The position numbers were made by a program, and so were the translations under genes. The notes under the pieces were generated by a model. The model saw only the letters and a program-made list of their open reading frames with translations. It did not search any database and had not been told where the DNA came from. Below, one piece after another: positions 8,837-19,098 of a DNA stretch of 64,000 nt; the stretch's first letter is position 1; every line of letters starts with the position of its first letter. The DNA comes from Rehaibacterium terrae (lineage in GTDB: Bacteria > Pseudomonadota > Gammaproteobacteria > Xanthomonadales > Xanthomonadaceae): the NCBI RefSeq assembly GCF_014202935.1, contig NZ_JACHHX010000001.1, positions 186,001 through 250,000 on the forward strand. The letters run 5' to 3'.

Positions 8837-9607
8837 TTACTTGGGTGCCAGGCGCACGGCGCCGTCGAGGCGTATGGTCTCGCCATTGAGGTAAGTGTGG
8901 GTGAGGATGAAGCCGACCAGGTCGGCGAATTCGTCCGGACGACCCAGTCGCGAGGGGAACGGGATCGAAGCGCCCAGCGACTCCTGCACCTGCGGCGGCA
9001 TGCCATCCACCATCGGGGTCCAGAAGATGCCCGGGGCGATCGTCATCACGCGGATGCCGAAGCGGGCCAGCTCGCGTGCCATCGGCAGGGTCATGCCGAC
9101 CACGCCGCCTTTGGAGGCTGAATAGGCGGCCTGGCCAATCTGGCCCTCGTAGGCGGCCACGCTGGCGGTGTTGACGATCACGCCGCGCTCGCCATCGACA
9201 CCCGGCGTGTTGTGCTGCATCAGGTCGGCGGCGGCCTTGGCGACGTTGAAGCTGCCGACCAGGTTGATCATCACCGTGGTCGAGAACTGCTTGAGCGGCA
9301 TCGGCCCCTCCTTGCCGAGCACGCGGCCGGCACCGAGGATGCCGGCGCAGTTGATCGCCGCGTTCAGGCCGCCCATGAACTCCCGGGCGGCGGCAAGGTC
9401 GGCCTTGACCTGTTCCTCGTCGGTGACGTCGGTGCGGAAGTACTTCGCCTTGTCGGCGCCGAGCGCGGCGACGGCGGCGGCGCCCTTGTCGTCGTTGATG
9501 TCGAGCAGCGCGACCTTGCCGCCGTTGGCGACGATGTGCTGGGCGGTGGCGAGGCCAAGGCCGGAGACGCCGCCGGTGACGACGGCACGGACATCGTTGA
9601 GCTGCAT
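8837..9607 (-). CDS. Short-chain dehydrogenase, 3-hydroxyacyl-CoA dehydrogenase type II-like
   Basis: A 256-residue classical SDR. Cofactor motif is TGGVSGLGLATA (TGxxxGxG), with LLDIND (Asp selects NAD over NADP). Catalytic residues are Ser in NTASVAAYEG and Tyr/Lys in YSASKGG. The IAPGIFWTPM stretch and overall pattern match 17-beta-HSD10-like 3-hydroxyacyl-CoA dehydrogenases. These act in isoleucine or fatty acid degradation, which fits the adjoining leucine genes. The start MQLNDVRAVVTGG places the Rossmann motif at the N-terminus; a longer frame upstream is non-coding in style. Confidence 0.88.
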   Translation of the reverse strand: MQLNDVRAVVTGGVSGLGLATAQHIVANGGKVALLDINDDKGAAAVAALGADKAKYFRTDVTDEEQVKADLAAAREFMGGLNAAINCAGILGAGRVLGKEGPMPLKQFSTTVMINLVGSFNVAKAAADLMQHNTPGVDGERGVIVNTASVAAYEGQIGQAAYSASKGGVVGMTLPMARELARFGIRVMTIAPGIFWTPMVDGMPPQVQESLGASIPFPSRLGRPDEFADLVGFILTHTYLNGETIRLDGAVRLAPK

Positions 9608-9727
9608 GGGGAATCCTGCGTCGATGAAAACCGCGATTTTACCCCACGCCCGGGGCACCGGCATGAGCGGCTCGGGTCGCACTCCGGTGCCCGCTGATTT
9701 TGTGGTTGCGGCCGCCGCGACGGGAGC

Positions 9728-10219
9728 TCACAGGTCGAGCAGGTAGAAGCGGTTGCAGCCGAAGTGCCCGGTGCGGCCCATGGGCGCGTCGAGCCGGCGG
9801 AAGCCGGTGCGCTCGTAGAGTTTCTGCGCCGCGTCCATGCCGTGCAGGGTTTCCAGATAGCAGCGGCGGTAGCCGAGCGCGCGGGCGGCGGCGAGGCAGC
9901 GCGACATCATCGCCGCGCCGGCGCCCAGGCCGCGCAGGGCTGGCAGGAAGTACATCTTGCGCAACTCGCACACGTCCCCCGGCCCGCCGTCGAGCGGCGC
10001 CACGCCGCCGCCGCCCATCACCGCGCCGTCCTTCTCGACCACGAAATAGGCCGCGCCGGGGCGGTCGTAGGCACGGCTCATGTGTGCCACCTCGGGGTCG
10101 TGGATGGCGAAGCCGGGGCCGTCGGCGCCGAACTCGGTCATGACGGTGCGGATGATCGCCGCGACGGCTTCGTCGTCGTCCGCTGCGATCGGGCGGATGG
10201 AGAAGACGGATGCGTTCAT
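9728..10219 (-). CDS. GNAT family N-acetyltransferase
   Basis: A 163-residue GNAT fold. The acetyl-CoA binding motif A is MYFLPALRGLGAGAAMM (R-x-x-G-x-G/A), preceded by the beta4 strand and followed by LYERTGFRRLDAPMG, a motif B typical of the family. The opening SIRPIAADDDEAVAAII is a standard GNAT N-terminus and sets the start at ATG 10219. Substrate unknown; the tail FGCNRFYLLDL is like acetyltransferases acting on small amines or amino acids. It sits between the HMG-CoA lyase gene and the SDR gene on the same strand, but gaps of over 100 nt argue against tight coupling. Confidence 0.88.
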   Translation of the reverse strand: MNASVFSIRPIAADDDEAVAAIIRTVMTEFGADGPGFAIHDPEVAHMSRAYDRPGAAYFVVEKDGAVMGGGGVAPLDGGPGDVCELRKMYFLPALRGLGAGAAMMSRCLAAARALGYRRCYLETLHGMDAAQKLYERTGFRRLDAPMGRTGHFGCNRFYLLDL

Positions 10220-10331
10220 CGGGTCTGGCGGGCGGCTCGGCGACGCATCAGTGTCGCCGCCACTGCCCGCGAAAGGAAACGAGTTCGCGTCATGCCAGCC
10301 ATGAGCCGGCATCACACGGCGGGGTGAGGGC

Positions 10332-11231
10332 TCAAGCCGCCGTGGCGCGCGTCACCTTGCTGCCTGTCTCGCGGCCGAGCAGGTTGGCCAGCCAGCGGCC
10401 GGTTTCGACCAGCTTCGTCAGGTCCACGCCGGTGGCGATGCCCATGCCTTCGAGCATGTACACCACGTCTTCGGTGGCGACGTTGCCGCTGGCGCCGTGC
10501 GCGTAGGGGCAACCGCCGGTGCCCGACACGGCGGCATCGACCACGGCGACGCCTTCCTCCAGGCAGGCCAGGATGTTGGCCAGCGCCTGACCACGGGTGT
10601 CGTGGAAGTGCACCGCCAGCGCCGCCATCGGCACCTCGCCGGCCACCGCGCGCAGCATCTCGCGCGCCTTGCCCGGCGTGCCGACGCCGATGGTGTCACC
10701 GAGCGAGATTTCGTAGCAACCCAGCTCGTGCAGGCGTCTGGCCACCCGCACCACGTCGGCCAGCGGCACCTCCCCCTGGTAGGGGCAGCCGAGCACGGTC
10801 GAGACGTAGCCGCGCACCTTCACGCCATCGGCCCTGGCCTGCTCCAGCACCGGTTCGAAGCGCGCGATCGACTCCTCGATCGAGGCGTTGATGTTCTTGC
10901 GGTTGAAGGCTTCCGAGGCGGCCGTGAAGACCGCGATCTCGGTCACCCCGACCGCTCTGGCTCGCTGGTAGCCCTGCAGATTGGGCACCAGCACCGGGTA
11001 GCTCACGCCCGGCTGCTTGCGGATGCCGGCGTAGACTTCGGCGGCATCGGCCAGTTGTGGCACCCACTTCGGGCTGACGAAGCTGGTCGCCTCGATCGTG
11101 CGCAGGCCGGTGGCGGACAGGCGGTCGATCAGGGCGATCTTGTCCGCGGTCGGGACGAGGGTCTTCTCGTTCTGCAGGCCATCGCGAGGGCCGACTTCGA
11201 CGATGCGGACGGCGGCGGGCAGGGCGGTCAT
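10332..11231 (-). CDS. liuE: Hydroxymethylglutaryl-CoA lyase
   Basis: A 299-residue TIM-barrel lyase that splits HMG-CoA into acetoacetate and acetyl-CoA, the last committed step of leucine degradation. The N-terminal [13 protein letters not shown] holds the catalytic Arg and metal-binding Asp. [11 protein letters not shown] supplies metal-binding histidines, and [15 protein letters not shown] carries the active-site cysteine loop. Start ATG 11231 gives the usual length; in-frame ATGs at 11246 and 11255 are also possible and no ribosome site decides. It is separated from liuD by 185 nt filled with dispersed repeats. Confidence 0.94.
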   Translation of the reverse strand: MTALPAAVRIVEVGPRDGLQNEKTLVPTADKIALIDRLSATGLRTIEATSFVSPKWVPQLADAAEVYAGIRKQPGVSYPVLVPNLQGYQRARAVGVTEIAVFTAASEAFNRKNINASIEESIARFEPVLEQARADGVKVRGYVSTVLGCPYQGEVPLADVVRVARRLHELGCYEISLGDTIGVGTPGKAREMLRAVAGEVPMAALAVHFHDTRGQALANILACLEEGVAVVDAAVSGTGGCPYAHGASGNVATEDVVYMLEGMGIATGVDLTKLVETGRWLANLLGRETGSKVTRATAA

Positions 11232-11278
11232 GGGGGCGTTCTCCATCGAGCGCATCGGCTCATCGTTCCATCTGTGTC

Positions 11279-11411
11279 GGGCGTCGGGAATCTGGAATCT
11301 GGAATCGGGGCGGGCGTGGCGGAAGCCGGCCCGGCGGTCGTGCTTCGGGCCGCCGCAGGCGGTGCCGGTGGCTCGCTCCCCGCGATTTCCCATTCCCGAT
11401 TCCCGGTCTCC
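11279..11411. repeat. Cluster of GGGAATC-type repeats between liuD and liuE
   Basis: On the plus strand GGGAATCTGGAATCTGGAAT is followed about 100 nt later by the inverted form TTTCCCATTCCCGATTCCCG, so the spacer has two arms of the same repeat family in opposite orientation. The RNA could fold into a large stem. Comparable units occur at 8739-8750 and inside icmF at 26598-26632. Such GAATC-rich elements are widespread in Xanthomonadaceae genomes. Function unknown; here the element separates two genes of one pathway. Confidence 0.7.
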
Positions 11412-11416
11412 GGCGG

Positions 11417-13413
<1,997 letters not shown>

Positions 13414-13414
<1 letters not shown>

Positions 13415-13908
13415 CAGTCTTCGCCGTCCCAGTAATCGAGGCTGGCCTCGGCCCGGCCGTTGTAGCGGAACACGCGCGGCTTGCCGCCCGCGTCGTCGTC
13501 GATGGCGCGCACGCCGAACTTGCCGGAGTCGGGATACTCCACGATCTCCGGGTGCTGCATCGTGCTCACCGCCAGGTACTTCAGCTCGCTGTCGCCGGTG
13601 TTGACGATCTGGTGCGCGGTTTCCGGCCCGCCGGGCGGGCAGGCGATTGCGTCGCCGGCACGGATCGGATGGCGCGCGTCGCCCACGCGCAGCTCGCCCG
13701 TGCCTTCGAGGACGAAGAACATCTCCTCGTTGACGCGATGGCTGTGACGCGGGAATGCGCACTTGCCAGGCGGCAGCACGGCCAGCCCGTAGCCGAGCTT
13801 GCGCGCGCCGATGCGCCGGGCGATCTGACCGGGGCGGGCTTCGTACTTCTTACCGTGCCGCCACGGCTCGAACTCGATCTCGTCGATGTTGAGGATCGGC
13901 CTGTTCAT
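13414..13908 (-). CDS. Cupin domain protein
   Basis: A 164-residue single-domain cupin. The two conserved motifs are [20 protein letters not shown] and the later [17 protein letters not shown], giving a plausible His/His/Glu/His metal site. It resembles cupins annotated only as cupin domain-containing protein; no substrate can be assigned. The stop overlaps the liuD start by one base, and its own start overlaps the DUF559 stop by 4 nt, so it is embedded in the carboxylase operon. A role as sensor or isomerase in branched-chain metabolism is speculation. Confidence 0.85.
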
Positions 13909-14345
13909 GCGTTCTCGCTCACGGGCGCTAGCTCTTCTCCCTCCCCCTCAGGGGGAGGGCCGGGGTGGGCGTGGTGTTGCTTCGGCTGTCGCTCGCCCAA
14001 GGCGCGCAGGATGGTTTCCAGCACCGCCTCGGTCCGGGCAAGCACATCATGGTTCCAGAATCGCAGCACGTAAAAGCCGTCGGCAGCGAGCGCAGCGTCG
14101 CGCGCGCGATCCGCTTCGGTCCGATCGGCATGCTGGCCGCCATCGAGTTCGACGATGAGTTTCCGGTCGATGCAGACGAAATCGAGGATGTAATCGTAAT
14201 AGGGGTGCTGGCGACGGAACTTGCAGCCGCCAAGTTGTTTGTCGCGCAGGTACCGCCACAGCATGCGTTCGGCATCGGTCGGCGCCTTGCGCAAGGTCTT
14301 CTGCAGGCCGGGGCCGAGAATTTTTCGGTTGGTCTGTCCGCGCAT
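13905..14345 (-). CDS. DUF559 (Vsr-like) endonuclease-fold protein with repeat-derived tail
   Basis: A 146-residue protein of the DUF559 family, structurally related to very-short-patch-repair endonucleases. Conserved parts are LRKAPTDAERMLWRYLR, FRRQHPYYDYILDFVC, and KLIVELDGGQH with the putative PD-(D/E)XK acids. The last 25 or so residues (PGPPPEGEGEE) are encoded by a copy of the palindromic CCCTCCCCCTCAGGGGGAGGG element, so the tail appears to come from a repeat insertion. The gene overlaps the cupin start by 4 nt and begins just beyond a triple tandem repeat. Function is not experimentally known for the family; co-occurrence with leucine genes is unexpected. Confidence 0.82.
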   Translation of the reverse strand: MRGQTNRKILGPGLQKTLRKAPTDAERMLWRYLRDKQLGGCKFRRQHPYYDYILDFVCIDRKLIVELDGGQHADRTEADRARDAALAADGFYVLRFWNHDVLARTEAVLETILRALGERQPKQHHAHPGPPPEGEGEELAPVSENA

Positions 14346-14356
14346 GTGGGCCTCGC

Positions 14357-14687
14357 TAACACCATCCCCACCCCGGCCCTCCCCTTGAAGGGGAGGGAGC
14401 AGGAGCGCTCGTCGCTTGGGTGGGCGTCGATGCTTGCCGACGCGACATGCTTGTCCCCCTCCCCCTCAGGGGGAGGGCCGGAGTGGGGGTGGGAGCAGGA
14501 GCGGTCGTCGCCTGGGTGGGCGTCGATGCTTGCCGACGCGGCATGCTTGTCCCCCTCCCCCTCAGGGGGAGGGCCGGGGTGGGGGTGGGAGCAGGAGCGG
14601 TCGTCGCCTGGGTGGGCGTCGATGCCTGCCGACGCGGCATGCTTGTCTCCCTCCCCCTCAGGGGGAGGGCTGGGGTGGGGGTGGTGT
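14357..14687. repeat. Three tandem ~96-bp units with palindromic CCCTCCCCCTCAGGGGGAGGG core
   Basis: This 340-nt gap has no gene. Copies begin at about 14399, 14495 and 14591 with GCAGGAGCG, a 96-bp period. Each unit contains the unique part GTCGTCGCCTGGGTGGGCGT, GCCGACGCGGCATGCTTGT and a perfect G/C-rich palindrome CCCTCCCCCTCAGGGGGAGG. A related palindrome with a TTGAAG centre lies at 14378-14397, and another copy lies in the DUF559 3' end (13938-13970). Because 96 is a multiple of three, several frames stay open across the array; these are artefacts. On the transcript each palindrome could form a strong hairpin between liuC and the downstream genes. Confidence 0.92.
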
Positions 14688-15476
14688 TCATCCTTCGACC
14701 CATCGCGGCGCGCGTTTGTCGAGGAAGGCGCCCAGACCTTCCTGGCCTTCCGGCGAGACGCGCAGGCGGGCGATCAGTGCGGCGTTGTCGGCGTCGATGC
14801 GTTCGGCCTGTTCGCGGGTCATGCCGCCGATGCGCAGCGCCAGCCGCTTGGCCTCGTGCTGCGCGGCCGGGCCGCCCTTGCCGAGCCAGTGCAGCTGGCG
14901 CTCGACGGCATCGTCGAGTGCATCGGCCGGCACGCACTGGTGCAACAGGCCGATGCGCATCGCTTCGGTGGCATCGAAGACTTCGGCGGTGAGGAACAGC
15001 CGCCGCGCCTGCCGCGGGCCGATGGCGTTGACGACATAGGGCGAGATCACCGCCGGCACCAGGCCGAGCTTGACCTCCGACAGCGAGAACTTGGCGCCTT
15101 CCACGCCGATGGCGATGTCGCAGCAGGCCACCAGCCCGACGCCGCCGCCATAGGCCGAGCCGTTGACCCGGGCGATTGTCGGCTTGGAGAGGAAGTTGAG
15201 CGTGCGCATCAGCGTCGCCAGCCGCAGCGAGTCGGCCAGGTTGTCGGCCTCGCTGGCAGCGGCCATGCCGCGCATCCAGTTCAGATCGGCCCCGGCCGAG
15301 AAGGTCGCGCCGTCGCCGGTCAGCACCACCGCGCGCACCCCGTCATCGGCATCCAGCGCCTGCAGCGCGGCGGTCAGCTCGGCGATCAGCGTCTCGTCGA
15401 AGGCGTTGTGCACCTGCGGGCGGGCGAGGGCAACGGTGGCGACGTGGGCGTGGCGGTCTATGCGGATGCTGGTCAT
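14688..15476 (-). CDS. liuC: Enoyl-CoA hydratase/isomerase, probable methylglutaconyl-CoA hydratase
   Basis: A 262-residue crotonase-fold enzyme. The oxyanion-hole segments are visible as FSAGADLNWMRG and GGVGLVACCDIAIG. The context between both carboxylase subunits and HMG-CoA lyase indicates 3-methylglutaconyl-CoA hydratase, making HMG-CoA. The start MTSIRIDRHAHVAT lies 39 nt after the liuB stop, consistent with one transcript. The 3' end abuts the tandem repeat array directly: its stop at 14688 is one base from the last palindrome flank. Confidence 0.92.
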   Translation of the reverse strand: MTSIRIDRHAHVATVALARPQVHNAFDETLIAELTAALQALDADDGVRAVVLTGDGATFSAGADLNWMRGMAAASEADNLADSLRLATLMRTLNFLSKPTIARVNGSAYGGGVGLVACCDIAIGVEGAKFSLSEVKLGLVPAVISPYVVNAIGPRQARRLFLTAEVFDATEAMRIGLLHQCVPADALDDAVERQLHWLGKGGPAAQHEAKRLALRIGGMTREQAERIDADNAALIARLRVSPEGQEGLGAFLDKRAPRWVEG

Positions 15477-15515
15477 GCGGGGCTGTCTCTTGGTCGCCGG
15501 TGCGCTGTGAAGCGG

Positions 15516-17123
15516 TTACATGCGGAACACGCCGAAACGTTCCTTGACGATCGGCGCATTGAGGCTGGCCGAGATCGCCAGCCCGAGCACGCGGCGGGTG
15601 TCGGCCGGGTCGATGATGCCGTCGTCCCAGAGCCTGGCGGTGGCGTAGTACGGGTGCCCCTGGCGCTCGTACTGCTCGCGGATCGGCGCCTTGAAGGCTT
15701 CCTCCTCCTCGGCGCTCCATTCGCCGCCGGCGGCCTCGATGCCGTCACGCTTGACCGTGGCCAGCACGCTGGCGGCCTGCTCGCCGCCCATCACCGAGAT
15801 GCGCGCGTTCGGCCACATCCACAGAAAGCGCGCGCCGTAGGCGCGACCGCACATGGCGTAGTTGCCGGCACCGAAGGAGCCGCCGATGACCACGGTGAAC
15901 TTGGGCACGTGCGAGCAGGCCACGGCGGTGACCATCTTGGCGCCGTCCTTGGCGATGCCGGCGTTCTCGTACTTCTTGCCGACCATGAAGCCGGTGATGT
16001 TCTGCAGGAACACCAGCGGGATGTCGCGCTGGTTGCACAGTTCGATGAAGTGCGCGCCCTTGAGCGCGCTCTCGGAGAACAGGATGCCGTTGTTGGCGAC
16101 GATGCCGACCGGGTAGCCGTGGATGTGGGCGAAGCCGCACACCAGCGTCTTGCCGTAGCGCGCCTTGAACTCCTGGAACTGGCTGCCGTCGACCAGGCGG
16201 GCGATGACTTCGCGGATGTCGAAGGGGCGGCGGGTGTCCTTGGGCACGATCCCGTACAGCTCGTCGGCGGGATACAGCGGCTCGCGCACCGGTTGCACCG
16301 CGACCGGCAGCGATTTTTTGCGATTGAGGTGGCGCAGCACGTCGCGGGCGATCTCCAGCGCGTGACGGTCGTTCTCGGCGAAGTGGTCGGCCACGCCGGA
16401 GACGGCGGTGTGCACCTCGGCGCCGCCCAGCGACTCGGCATCGACCACCTCGCCGGTGGCGGCCTTCACCAGCGGTGGGCCGCCGAGGAAGATCGTGCCC
16501 TGTTCCTTGACGATGATGGCCTCATCGCACATCGCCGGCACATAGGCGCCGCCAGCGGTGCACGAGCCCATCACCACGGCGATCTGCGGAATGTTCTCCG
16601 CGCTCATCCGCGCCTGGTTGTAGAAGATCCGGCCGAAGTGCTCCTTGTCCGGGAACACCTCGTCCTGCAGCGGCAGGAAGGCGCCGCCGGAGTCGACCAG
16701 GTACACGCAGGGCAGACGGTTCTCGCGCGCCACTTCCTGCGCGCGCAGATGCTTTTTCACCGTCATCGGGAAGTAGGTGCCGCCCTTGACGGTGGCATCG
16801 TTGGCGACGACGACGATCTCTTGCCCATGCACGCGGCCGATGCCGGTGATGATGCCGGCGGCGGGGGCGGCGCCGTCGTACATGTCCTCGGCCGCCAGCG
16901 GCGAGAGCTCGAGGAAGGGCGAGCCGGGGTCGAGCAGGGCGGTGACGCGGTCGCGCGGCAGCAGTTTGCCGCGGGCGGTGTGCCTGTCGCGGGCCTTGTC
17001 GCCGCCGCCGAGGGCGGCGCGGGCCAGGCGGGCATCCAGATCCTCGACCAGCGTGCGCAGGTGGGCGGCGTTGTCGAGGAACTCGGGCGATCGCGGATCG
17101 ACGTGGCTCTTGATCACCGGCAT
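15516..17123 (-). CDS. liuB: Methylcrotonyl-CoA carboxylase, carboxyltransferase beta subunit
   Basis: A 535-residue crotonase-like carboxyltransferase with N- and C-terminal acetyl-CoA carboxylase domains. Family-typical stretches include [32 protein letters not shown] and [17 protein letters not shown]; the length matches acyl-CoA carboxylase beta chains of the methylcrotonyl type. It partners with LiuD (11417-13414). The start [12 protein letters not shown] is downstream of a strong terminator (17195-17228), so this gene should have its own promoter in the 70-nt interval 17124-17194. Confidence 0.96.
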   Translation of the reverse strand: MPVIKSHVDPRSPEFLDNAAHLRTLVEDLDARLARAALGGGDKARDRHTARGKLLPRDRVTALLDPGSPFLELSPLAAEDMYDGAAPAAGIITGIGRVHGQEIVVVANDATVKGGTYFPMTVKKHLRAQEVARENRLPCVYLVDSGGAFLPLQDEVFPDKEHFGRIFYNQARMSAENIPQIAVVMGSCTAGGAYVPAMCDEAIIVKEQGTIFLGGPPLVKAATGEVVDAESLGGAEVHTAVSGVADHFAENDRHALEIARDVLRHLNRKKSLPVAVQPVREPLYPADELYGIVPKDTRRPFDIREVIARLVDGSQFQEFKARYGKTLVCGFAHIHGYPVGIVANNGILFSESALKGAHFIELCNQRDIPLVFLQNITGFMVGKKYENAGIAKDGAKMVTAVACSHVPKFTVVIGGSFGAGNYAMCGRAYGARFLWMWPNARISVMGGEQAASVLATVKRDGIEAAGGEWSAEEEEAFKAPIREQYERQGHPYYATARLWDDGIIDPADTRRVLGLAISASLNAPIVKERFGVFRM

Positions 17124-17194
17124 GGCGGGACTCGCTGGGAGACAAGACCCGCATTGTCGCCGGAAAGCCCGCCCGGCGTCTCCCCGCGGTGCCG

Positions 17195-17228
17195 AAAACG
17201 CAAGGCCCGCCGGTGGGCGGGCCTTGCG
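17195..17228 (-). terminator. Rho-independent terminator of the lipoprotein gene
   Basis: Read on the minus strand: a 13-bp perfect stem CGCAAGGCCCGCC / GGCGGGCCTTGCG with a 4-nt loop, followed by TTTT. It lies 16 nt after the lipoprotein stop and upstream of liuB, so it should insulate the carboxylase genes from upstream transcription. Confidence 0.85.
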
Positions 17229-17243
17229 TCGAGGCGGCGGCGC

Positions 17244-17522
17244 TCAGTGCTCGCCGTCGCCGTCCTTCTCCTCGTCGGACGCCTCGGCGGTCTCGCCGTT
17301 GCCCTCGGCGGCTTCGCCGGTCGTCTCGTCGGTGGCCTCGTCGGTGGCCTCGGGTGCCGCCTCGCCAGCCGCCTCTTCGTTGGCCGCCTCGGCCGCCGGG
17401 GCCGCCTGCTCCGCGGGAGCGGCGGGCTCGGCCGCGGGCTGCTGGGCTTCCTGCGACTGGTTCGAGCACGCTGCCAGGGCTAGGCCGAAGGCCAGGGCGA
17501 GCAGGGTCTTGTAGCTGGACAT
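17244..17522 (-). CDS. Small Ala/Glu-rich lipoprotein
   Basis: A 92-residue protein with a clear lipoprotein signal: SYKTLLALAFGLALAACSNQ, where LAAC is the lipobox. The mature part is almost entirely Ala, Glu, Pro, Gln, Asp and Thr, strongly acidic and low-complexity, with no recognisable domain and probably disordered. The ATG at 17522 is chosen because GAGGAA sits 6 nt upstream; a GTG two codons earlier would abut the ribosome site. It has its own promoter-like element and a strong terminator, so it is an independent unit inside the leucine region. Confidence 0.8.
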   Translation of the reverse strand: MSSYKTLLALAFGLALAACSNQSQEAQQPAAEPAAPAEQAAPAAEAANEEAAGEAAPEATDEATDETTGEAAEGNGETAEASDEEKDGDGEH

Positions 17523-17574
17523 GAGCACTTCCTCGTCTTCTTGTGATGGATGGGACGCGCGGCGCGCGCCGCTA

Positions 17575-17604
17575 ACATCATGGGAGGGGTTCGTCGCGTG
17601 TCAA
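17575..17604 (-). promoter_or_regulatory. Candidate promoter of the lipoprotein gene
   Basis: On the minus strand a perfect TTGACA (-35) is followed after 18 nt by TGATGT, a weak -10, about 55 nt before the lipoprotein ATG. The -10 match is poor, so only the -35 is convincing. Confidence 0.4.
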
Positions 17605-17648
17605 GCGGCACGGCCGATGGCGCGCCGTGCCGCGGTGCGTTCGTCCCG

Positions 17649-18824
17649 TCAGGCCAGTTCGATGGCGATCGCCGTCGCCTCGCCGCCGCCGATGCACAGC
17701 GCCGCCACGCCGCGCTTGCCGCCACGCTTGCGCAGGGCATTGATCAGCGTGACCACCAGACGCGCGCCGGAAGCGCCGATCGGGTGGCCCAGCGCGCAGG
17801 CGCCGCCGTTGACGTTGAGCCGGTCGTGCGGGATGCCGAGCTCCTTCATCGGCGCCATCGCCACGCAGGCGAACGCCTCGTTGACCTCGAACAGGTCGAC
17901 GTCGCCGACGCTCCAGCCGACCTTCTTCAGCACGTTGTCGATCGCGCTGACCGGGGCGGTGGTGAACCAGGCCGGCTCCTGCGAATGGGTGGCGTGGCCG
18001 AGGATACGCGCCAGCGGGGTCAGGCCCTTGGCCTTGGCGAGCTCCGCGGACAGCAGCACGGTGGCCGCGGCGCCGTCGTTGATGCTGGAGGAGCTGGCGG
18101 CGGTGATGGTGCCGTCCTTCTTGAACGCCGGCTTGAGCGCCGGGATCTTGCTGATGTCGCAGCGGCCCGGCTGCTCGTCCCGGTCGATGACGACCTCGCC
18201 CTTGCGGCCGGCCACGGTCACCGGGACGATCTCGTCGGCGAAGGCGCCGGATTCCTGCGCGGCCAGCGCGCGGCGCACGCTCTCGGCGGCGAAGGCGTCC
18301 TGCTCCTCGCGGGTGAAGCCGTACTTCTGCACGCACATTTCGCCGAACACGCCCATCGCCTGCTTGTCGTAGGGGTCGGTCAGGCCGTCCCAGGCCATGT
18401 GGTCGAGGAACTCGGCGCTGCCGTACTTGATGCCGGTGCGTGCGCCGTTGAGCAGGTGCGGGGCGTTGGTCATCGACTCCATGCCGCCGGCGACGACGAT
18501 CTGCGCCGAGCCGGCGCGGATCAGGTCGTGGCCCAGCATGATCGCCTTCATGCCCGAGCCGCAGACCTTGTTGATGGTGGTGCAGCCCACCGCGGCCGGC
18601 AGGCCGGCACCGAGCGCCGCCTGGCGGGCCGGTGCCTGGCCGAGTCCGGCCGGCAGCACGCAGCCCATGATGACTTCGGACACATCGGCGGCGGCGACGC
18701 CGGCCTGTTCCAGGGCGGCGCGGATGGCGGCGGCACCGAGCGTCGGCGTGGGGACGCCGGTGAACTGGCCGAGGAGGGAACCGATGGCGGTGCGCTTGGC
18801 GCCCGCGATGACGACGTGGGTCAT
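17649..18824 (-). CDS. Acetyl-CoA C-acetyltransferase (thiolase)
   Basis: A 391-residue degradative/biosynthetic thiolase II. Active-site Cys is in NKVCGSGMKAI; the other signatures are NVNGGACALGHPIGASGAR (His) and the second Cys in ALCIGGGEA. It would split acetoacetyl-CoA from leucine degradation to two acetyl-CoA. The reverse reaction (for example for polyhydroxybutyrate) is possible but no phb gene is nearby. Start MTHVVIAGAK has GGAG 9 nt upstream. Monocistronic layout: terminator upstream at 18925-18960 and its own spacing on both sides. Confidence 0.94.
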   Translation of the reverse strand: MTHVVIAGAKRTAIGSLLGQFTGVPTPTLGAAAIRAALEQAGVAAADVSEVIMGCVLPAGLGQAPARQAALGAGLPAAVGCTTINKVCGSGMKAIMLGHDLIRAGSAQIVVAGGMESMTNAPHLLNGARTGIKYGSAEFLDHMAWDGLTDPYDKQAMGVFGEMCVQKYGFTREEQDAFAAESVRRALAAQESGAFADEIVPVTVAGRKGEVVIDRDEQPGRCDISKIPALKPAFKKDGTITAASSSSINDGAAATVLLSAELAKAKGLTPLARILGHATHSQEPAWFTTAPVSAIDNVLKKVGWSVGDVDLFEVNEAFACVAMAPMKELGIPHDRLNVNGGACALGHPIGASGARLVVTLINALRKRGGKRGVAALCIGGGEATAIAIELA

Positions 18825-18924
18825 GCGTATCTCCGGGTTGGATCGGGAATGCTTCCGAACCGTTCGATTATGCGCTCGCATGTTGCACTGCGGCAAACCC
18901 GCTCCGCCGGTGGGCGGAACGAAT

Positions 18925-18960
18925 AAAAAGCGGGCCGGCCAAGAGGAGCCGGCCCGTTGC
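18925..18960 (-). terminator. Rho-independent terminator after isovaleryl-CoA dehydrogenase
   Basis: Minus strand: AACGGGCCGGC, loop, GCCGGCCCGCTTTTTATT. A stem of about 10 G/C pairs plus a T5 tract, 139 nt past the liuA stop. The 274-nt space between liuA and the thiolase gene contains no ORF with coding character. Confidence 0.8.
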
Positions 18961-19098
18961 TGGCGGAGTCCCGGCGCTCCCGGGATTCCGGATCTGCCGG
19001 ACAGTCGCCGGCGTCGGTACTTATACCGCGTCCGGTCGCCGGCGGTGCGGTCGAGGCGACCCGCGGCAGCGCGGCGGCGACGGGCGCGCCGCGTGGAC

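Noticed and set aside
14399-14686. CRISPR-like direct repeats
   Set aside because: The units are 96 bp long, contiguous and nearly identical throughout, with no unique spacers and no cas genes nearby.
13965-17483. An 1172-codon plus-strand open frame
   Set aside because: It runs antisense through liuC and liuB and through the 96-bp tandem array. It has no recognisable motif and its composition follows the opposite strand.
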